Assembly (NCBI GenBank): GCA_964030785.1
Contig: OZ034975.1
Coordinates: 39,939,569 to 40,003,568, forward strand
Origin: Siderastrea siderea
Lineage: Eukaryota; Cnidaria; Anthozoa; Scleractinia; Rhizangiidae
Direction of reading: 5' to 3'
Length of the DNA stretch: 64,000 bases
Of the stretch, positions 57,101-64,000 are shown one piece after another. How positions within the stretch are numbered: the stretch's first letter is position 1; each line of letters opens with the position of its first letter. Below the pieces are notes generated by a model. That model saw only the letters and a list, made by a program, of their open reading frames with translations. It was not told where the DNA came from and did not search any database. A program made the translations under genes and the position numbers.

Positions 57101-59100
57101 TTTATAGCGACATGCTGAGGAGACATGATTATTGGAAATACAAGTAATTGTAAGATGTGAAGGTTTGAGGTCAGTATTTAGCTGACGGATGGATGCCTAA
57201 ACTGAGAATTCTGTTCTATTAAAAATGGAGTTCTCCCTAATTTTGTAATAAGCATCAATGAGAATAAATGTAACACAAATTCGGCACACCGGAACACGTT
57301 TGATAAAATTATGTCTAATTTGAATATGCATTGAAAGACCAGTTATACCCCAGCTATATAAATGCAACATTTTCATTAAAATTTTTTTTTTAATTTTCGT
57401 GGTTTTATAAGCCCGTTGAAGCTAACGATATTATAATGGCCAAAATTCTAAAAATACGGTAAAGACATGCCCGGGCTGAAATCTAGCTGGAAAGACTTAA
57501 TTTTGTCCTTGTTTTTTCACAAGAGCTCAAACACAGGTTTAAACAACAAAACATAATAGGCAACAGTTTGAATTGGTCTGAGTAATTGCACACAATCAGG
57601 CTAATTGAGCCCCACTTAGTTTACACTTAGTAATACATAAAGTGTGTACTTCTTTTTTTCTTTAATTTGTTTTTCTGGTCATGTCTGAAATACTGTACCA
57701 TATTCCTTATGAACCTGGAGAGAACATTTTTAGGCTCAATTTGCCCAAAATGTAAGAACCTGCACTCCCGGCTCAGCCCCAGCTCGAAACTCAGCCGTTC
57801 CTTTAAATACAATTGTGTACCGACAGTAAACCAGAAATGAATAAAGCATATATGATCACACTGTATCTGAAATTTGAGCTGTATAAAGATAAATGAAATC
57901 ACTATTTACATTTTATTTACCTACCTCAGTGTTATATAGAGATTACCATCAATTTGACATTTGCGTGAAACGGGCTTTTTGCACTGTGAAAATAAAAAAT
58001 AATGGCGTTTCTCCTGCTTAACCGGTTTAAGATAACCGAGCTCAAGGTAGCCGGGCAATACTAAATAATTAGAAAAGGGTAAGCATCAAGATAGCGAGGG
58101 ATTTGAGAAAGCCGGGGGGGGGGGGGGGTTGCAATAGCAGGTGCACTGTGTAATATTATTATATTATTTGCATTGTATTTCCATATATTTTTATGTAAAT
58201 AACTGTACATATTTCAAAAAAGCTATATAGATTAACTAAAAGGCATAATGCCCTAAAAAGGGAAACTGGCTCCTGTGAAGAGAAGAAACACTATTCTTAT
58301 TTAAATTGTATGTCAGTGAGCAATGCTGTAAAGCGAGAAGTTAGCGCACGTATACCTAGTGACGCTTTCCTGTCGAGTACTAATTAAGCACCTGTTTCTT
58401 TGGTTGGCAAGGTTACCTGTTTGCCCACCACCTTTGAACAGCTTTATAAAAACGATAATCTGTCAAACAAATTTACAATCACAATTCATTTTCTTGTGTA
58501 TTAACCCTCAATGCATTCCCTCATCAATATTATCACATTTGCAGCGTATACGAACTGAAACTGATTTTTAAACAAAAACTGAAATGTCAAGGTGTAATCT
58601 AATTTATTTTTTTTTTCACAGTTACAACTTAAGCAATATTCTTGCAGTTTCCCCTCTGTGGAAGGAAGAAAAAAATGCAACGGTATTTGTTGGTTGCGCA
58701 AAAGACAGGAAATATAATGATCATTGAAAGGAAAACGAATGATCGCACATTACTTGCGTATTGTTCTTTCTGATGATTTTCAGTCAAAGGAAAACTGAGA
58801 CGGTAATGGGCAATATATTGTTTCACTGTCACGTGTTTCCCTTTGCGATAATAAAGGAACTATGTCACTGGGATTTTGCTTATTTTTTGTCATAATTATG
58901 CTAATAGTGTAACTTATTAATCGTTTTCATGTACAAAATGGCCCTATCACCGCAATAGGAAGATATCAATTGAATTTTCGAAGGGACGGCAAATTATAAC
59001 AGTTTTTAATTGATTTTTCTAAGACACAACGATGCAATTTGAAAACGTTGGCTCAACGTTTTCAAGTATGTGACTTTTGGCTTTTGAAAGAGTCACTAAA
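57101..59100. other. AT-rich stretch with no recognised gene
   Basis: Includes a G15-17 run near 58113 and an ATTATT patch at 58147. Minus-strand frames at 57627-57902, 58501-58701 and 58629-58832 show no domain or splice support. Nothing convincing. Confidence 0.35.
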
Positions 59101-59558
59101 AATAGCTGGCATAGTCCTTTTGATGGAAAGAATCGGCAAAATTAAGGCCATACTTTTAAGCAAAAATTTAAAACCCTGTAGTCATTAGTCTCGCGAAATA
59201 TAGATCACTTAAGTTCTTTTTTTTTGTAATTTAGTATTTTTTTTATTTTCCATATATAAGAAAGAATTACTGAAAAAGAATTACAGGAATACAGAAAAAG
59301 ATTGCTTTTACAGGTACAATAAAAATTACAGTTTTACACCATAAAGGAAAAAAAAAGGCGTACAAAATCATTACAATTTAAGAAAAAAAGGAGAAAGGAG
59401 GAGAAACACTTGCAAAATTTTCCTTCACTGAATGCTTGGTCAGATTTTTTTTCCATTTCCCATAGTGCTCAAGGAGCTTATTATGTTTAGTTGCAATTTG
59501 TCGCTCTACTTGATAAACTGTCTTGGTCTTGGCTTCGAAAACTTTCAACGACGACGAT

Positions 59559-60240
59559 TCATGTTAACTTGCATTTATAGATATGAAACTTCGCCATAAG
59601 AATCAAGTGATTGAAAATGATGTTGCCCTCATCTCCATTGTATACACCAAACAAGATGTTCACTAAAGTTAAAGTTTCTAGAGTTATGTTTTGATTCGTA
59701 AGCCAAGATGTGAAGGTTTTCCAAAAGCTTTCTGCAAAAGAGCAGTGAAACAGTAAATGTTCGAGGGATTCAACATCTTTCTTACAAAAGGAGCATAAAG
59801 GTGAATCAATCATTTTAAATCGAAACAGCTTTTCATGTGTAAAAACAATGTCGTTGAGTAGTTTGTATTGAAACTCTCTTATCTTTGTCTCAATGGTGAA
59901 CAAAATCTAGCGAATAAATTTTCTTCCAATCAACGGCAAGCTGGGGGTACTTAGTTTTCAATTTTTTTTTCGAGCAGTGGGAGGAGTTTGCTTTCTGGCT
60001 TTTCGCTATATATAAAGTAATTGAGGGATTGAGGTGGAAAGTGTCGAGAATTATGTTAAAAAAAACGAGTCTCCAATTATTCGGTATAGCGTCAACAATA
60101 CTCATTAACTTAAAATAATCCATGGTGGATAGATTTGCTTCAGAAACTTTTGCACCTTCGAATCGGATAACAAGTCTCCGCTTTTTACCACTCCAGCCGA
60201 AAAGAGGCGACGTTCGAAATCTGAGGCTTTTTTTACAACG
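59559..60240 (-). pseudogene. LINE ORF2 C-terminus, segment 2 with zf-RVT-like motif
   Basis: It continues segment 1 after the insertion: KKASDFERRLFSAGVVKSGD, STMDYFKLMSIVDAIPNNWR, then, in a further frame, FQYKLLNDIVFTHEKLFRF and LCSFCKKDVESLEHLLFHC. C-x-x-C...H-x-x-x-H-C is the zinc-finger (zf-RVT) tail of L1/Tx1-type reverse transcriptases. It ends KCKLT then TAA at 59561-59559. Frameshifted and dead. Confidence 0.85.
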
Positions 60241-60263
60241 ATATTCTTATTATTCCAAATAAT

Positions 60264-60998
60264 TAACAATTATCCTGCGAAATCGCGCGGAATATCACCT
60301 GATACTTAGCCGACGAGGCCGTAGGCCGAGTTGGCTAAATCAGGGGATACTCCGCAAGATTGAGCAGGATAATTGTTTTATTATTCAACAAATTCCCATC
60401 GACTACCATTTTCAGAACGAGAAAAACTACGGCTCTATGATAAAAACGCTAAAAGCTTGCAACACATAAAGCTTAATAAAAATCAAAACAGAACTTCAAG
60501 AAATCGAAGTTTACTACCGTTTACTTAAAAAGACTTATTTACAAACTCATGTTTGGAAATGACAAGACAAAGGAAAAAAATATTGCTACCTTACCGAGAA
60601 TAAGTCCTCTTCCTGTGAATTAAAATCTTTTCAAATTTAGTCTTTACAACTTTCCATGAGCAAGTGTGCTGCTTCTTTCGCAATAGCATTTTCTTGGTTG
60701 AGTTCTCACTATGAAAATTCCAAGTCAACCTCTGGATATCTTTGTGAGCTGAAGCAAAGACTTGTTGACATTTCGAGAGCATTTAATCGTGGAAAGTTTC
60801 TTCCAGAGAGTTAAAATTTACGGAGAACACTGCTAAAGCTGCCTCGCTTTTCAAAATGGCCGCCAAACAAGCAATGAAAGAAAATCTGCAGTGCACTTCC
60901 AAATATAGTCATTTACGTATATCGCAGGATATCTGTCATGTAGGATGACAGATATTGAGGGCTTCCTTACCATATATGGGCATAGTGACAATTTGTTG
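60264..60998. mobile_element. Foldback insertion within the LINE, with 109-bp hairpin
   Basis: AATAAT borders both ends (60258-60263, 60999-61004). Near the left end aattatcctgcgaaatcgcg, then cggaatatcacctga, folds back on tcaggggatactccgcaaga, then ttgagcaggataatt (about 60267-60375). Non-coding; splits the LINE frame between segments 1 and 2. Confidence 0.7.
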
Positions 60999-61059
60999 AA
61001 TAATAATCTGATTAATAGCGTCATCGTAGGTATTTACTGTCGAAGATACTAACTAAGAC

Positions 61060-61442
61060 CACGTTTCGAGGCATTCTTTAAAGAAAATCGGAATATGAAT
61101 TGGCAGTTTGCGAGTTTCAAAATTACAAAAAGGAGTAAATTTTCCACCTACGCCTTGAAGAAATTCATCTAGAATCACCTTCCAAGAGCTTTCGTCATCA
61201 TCAAATATTTCTTTAATACCATTATCCTTTGAGCTGATATAATTGACTCAATATCTAGCATTTTTAGCCCCCGTCCTCAATATCATTAATAAGTGCCGTA
61301 CGCTTAATTTCGTCATTGCCATGCCAAATAAAGTTGTAGATCAATTTATTTATCTCTTTAATAAGGTCGTCTGAAACTGGAATTAATGACGCCTTGCTCA
61401 TAAATCTTGTTATAACAAAGGTCTTCACGATTTGTATTTTGT
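61060..61442 (-). pseudogene. LINE ORF2 C-terminal part, segment 1
   Basis: It reads IYKIQIVKTFVITRFMSKAS, then LIYNFIWHGNDEIKRTALIN and DIEDGG, and continues in another frame with ESSWKVILDEFLQGVGGKF. L-x-Y-N-F-I-W and K-R-x-x-L-I-N-D-I-E-x-G-G are hallmarks of L1/Tx1 ORF2 distal to the reverse transcriptase. At least one frameshift. Confidence 0.8.
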
Positions 61443-61809
61443 AGATCACTATTAGTTGGCGAAATTCTGACTCAGAAGTAACCGCGAAAAGTACGGAAAA
61501 TAAACTAAGGAATGAAATATAACATAAATTGCGTATGTTGCTTTCAAATATTACTTATACGTTTCACTGATGTTATGGGGCATTTAGCTGGGACACAAAA
61601 GAACATTCGGTTATCGAGTAGGTAGCGCGATTTTTAGTCTCAAGAAAAGGACAATAAGGCCAAAATAGAACGTTTGTGCCATGAGTAAGTTGTATAACTG
61701 ATCTGATGACAGGGAGGCTTTTTTTAAAGATCAGCAAAAGCATAGCAAAATATAACAGGAAAAGTCGATTTTTATCTCTGATAAATCACAACGCACAAAG
61801 AGATTAAAG

Positions 61810-62165
61810 AGATCTGATAGGGTAAACGTGTCCAAAACAGTTTGCATGTGTGAATGTCGCCAAAACTGTCTCTAGTGTGAACGTCGCCAAAACAATTTGC
61901 CAGCCCCAATGTCGCAAAAACAGTTTGAATGTGTGAACGTTGCAAAAACAGTTTGCCAGTGTAAAGGCCGCAAAAACAAAATAGTTTGCCGGAAGGGTGT
62001 GAACGTCTCAAGAAACAGTTTGCCAACAAGTCTGAATGCCAAAACAACTGTTCGTTAACTGATAACTGATGGCAAAGTTTTGTTGCTATTTTGACTCTCA
62101 CCAACTCGTTAATAATTGTAAGTGGCGAGAGAAGAACTTAGAAAATAAAAATGAAATATCAAAAA
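61810..62165. repeat. 28-bp satellite and tail, copy 2
   Basis: Units of aaaacagtttgcc plus gtgtgaatgtcgcc, then the same tail as at 25000-25130 (tggcaaagttttgttgctat, gactctcaccaac, ttaataat). Second copy of the dispersed repeat seen at 24640-25130. The minus-strand 110-codon frame here (61772-62104) is repeat-derived. Confidence 0.82.
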
Positions 62166-62439
62166 ATGATGGATACCAGGCTTATGCGACGGGTGAACTT
62201 AGTGTATACCAAACCACTGGATAGTGTTTTTCGTGCACTCTGATAGCAAATGGTCCACTCAGACGCGGGACATTATCTGCTATTCACCTTCCGGAATTTT
62301 TCTGGATTTCGCGCGCGAGTTTTCTCTCATTTCTCAGAAAGAAAGACGGAACGATTTGGTTCTGACTATCTACTGGTTTGGTGTGTACTTCGCGGCTTGG
62401 CAAATATCCACCACTATTAAATCACCTCCGCTTCGGTGA

Positions 62440-63940
62440 ATAATTGGTGATATCACATGTGAAAATATCGATGATGTCACGTTTACATTGGCTGATTCAG
62501 TAGTTCTACGGGGGTATCTTACTCAGGCTTGGTGTTAAACACGATGAAATTCATAAAATTGGCGCATAAATTTAGATACAAAATTATATCGCGCGTAACT
62601 TTTCAAATTGTACAGTCATATCCCAAAATGTAAAATGTGATTTCAACAAGCAGATTTTCGCAACTGCGGAAAATTGTCAAAACGTCATTTTGATTGACCC
62701 CTTTGTTGGGTAAAACGCTGTCAAATATATTGTTTTTTGTGAGCGTTAATTTCCGCGACATTATCTAAGTGGGGCGTTAATTTCCGAGAACTTAATTTCA
62801 CCCCCAAATTCTGGATACTGTCCGAGCACATATAGCAACTAGAAAACAATAACCCTCCCTCTTTCTGCACACTCTTTTTCAGTCTTTTACGATGTAAAAG
62901 TCTTAAAGATATGTCATCTGCAATATTTCCAGTTCATTCTTCCTTTCAGAAATGGTTCTCGACATCCGGTTTTTTACACTGCAGCCAAAAATTCTTAAGC
63001 GACATCAATAATCGCGTTAATTTTCTTCATTTCGAAAATTTGCCCCCTTTCTCGCGTTAATTTCCTTTATTCGAAAGAAATTTTCCCTCCAATTCGCGTT
63101 AATTTAAGTCGCGTTAATTTCAAATACCTTAATTTAAGGAGCTTTAATTTCCTATAACAAGGTAGTCAAAATTATTATCTCATTTTCTTTGCCATTCTGC
63201 AAGCTTTTGCATCTCTTTGTTAACATGTTTTCGAGCTTAGAGAATTTTCTGTTCCAAAATAATGTATACCCACCTAAATTATCTATTCAGGTTTAATTAG
63301 GACGCTAAACGATGGCAGAAACGCAATCATTTACCATCTGGCTATAAAATGATCTTCGTTGGTGCATGTAAGGTTCAGGTTGGAAGTCACCTCAAACGAA
63401 CCCCTAATTACTGGCTAGAGTTAAACACGCGGGTCCTTGAGCCCATGAGAACACTTCCTATTTTATGGTATCTCCATTAAGGCCCTTTGAACTCACCAGT
63501 GAATGCACGCTATTTTTTTTAATCAAAGTATAAAAAGAACATGTACTTACACACCGTCAATATTATGCTTGCAGTGTTCATGAACATCTTTTGTCTTGCT
63601 TGCACGTTCTCAGCGAACCTCACAGGCAGAACAAAATGCCAAATACACAATTTCACTTAACATGTACGTCAGTGAACGTATCTTTCTTCAGTTACTAGTT
63701 CCTTTTTATTTGTCAATCAGCGTTCAGCTCATTTACAAATTGTCAAGATCATAATATCATGTAGGTACACCTGCAAATTCACGCGGAAAGAGAGGTCGCA
63801 TTAATTTTCAGACAAGAACTGAGAGGTGTAAATTGGACTTTTGCCATAGTAGTTTTGAATTTCATGTTTCAAGGTCCCTGGGGATTGTTTTGCCGTCAAC
63901 TGAACATGTAATAGGATAAAAATGAGTTATCTAAATATGC
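62440..63940. repeat. Paralogous segment, copy 2
   Basis: Collinear with 54460-57100 but without element H. A 0.4-kb stretch at about 62740-63150 rich in gcgttaattt repeats is extra; it probably is its own MITE, with aatttccgcgaca near the left and related ttaatttc units on the right. Confidence 0.8.
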
Positions 63941-64000
63941 ATCAGCCTTTGTTATAACCAAGTTGTATAATTGCGACTTTTTTTATTTACATTTACTTTT

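Larger units (their letters stand above)
59210..61442 (-). mobile_element. 5'-truncated L1/Tx1-like LINE with poly(A) and target duplication
   Basis: AGATCACT is duplicated at both borders (59202-59209 and 61443-61450). The 3' end on the minus strand is an A-run near 59216-59226 after an AT-rich UTR; the 5' end is truncated inside the ORF2 C-terminal region. A foldback element at 60264-60998 splits the coding part. The surrounding repeat is the one seen intact at 10230-10450. Confidence 0.85.

Overview
Eukaryotic, AT-rich, intron-bearing and very transposon-dense genomic DNA. The one recognisable host gene is a receptor tyrosine kinase with a cysteine-rich extracellular module of a kind I associate with cnidarians. 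Together with the transposon set (HARBI1-type Harbinger, CR1/L2- and L1/Tx1-type LINE relics, many foldback elements) this suggests an anthozoan, probably a stony coral. The organism is an inference; nothing here fixes the species.

Layout. 1-6834: a 32-bp GC-rich minisatellite array, broken by a CR1/L2-like 3' end (1399-1699) and by a 2.8-kb element with inverted ends (2949-5786). 7015-9555: a 2.5-kb foldback element flanked by TTAA, carrying a nested 896-bp Harbinger-like MITE flanked by TAA. 9735-11100: dispersed repeats. 11260-24408 (minus strand): eleven exons of a receptor tyrosine kinase. Splice sites and codon phases agree across all ten introns, giving an open product of 730 residues; the first coding exon was not found. 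Its introns carry several MITEs. 24640-27843: a 28-bp satellite, hairpins and a CR1-like 3' end.

27844-47828 is a chain of inverted-repeat elements A (8.1 kb), B (11.2 kb) and C (0.66 kb). They are joined end to end, each junction being one shared TTAA. It is followed by a 45-bp solo terminus and a 4.8-kb imperfect palindrome (D, 47870-52691). A holds two elements with 9-bp target duplications. B holds a further TTAA element (E) with a captured coding fragment and an element with an 8-bp duplication. 52700-64000: hairpins, two paralogous copies of a 1.5-2.7 kb segment (one with a TTAA element that is absent from the other), a 5'-truncated L1/Tx1-like insertion with poly(A) and target duplication, and a second copy of the 28-bp satellite.

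The kinase is the only gene for which I would claim function. Everything outside it reads as mobile DNA, satellites or relics. The most unusual features are the run of TTAA-bounded inverted-repeat elements, several of them sharing a TTAA, and the kinase's three-module ectodomain and large kinase insert. No tRNA, rRNA, CRISPR array or bacterial-type operon was seen.
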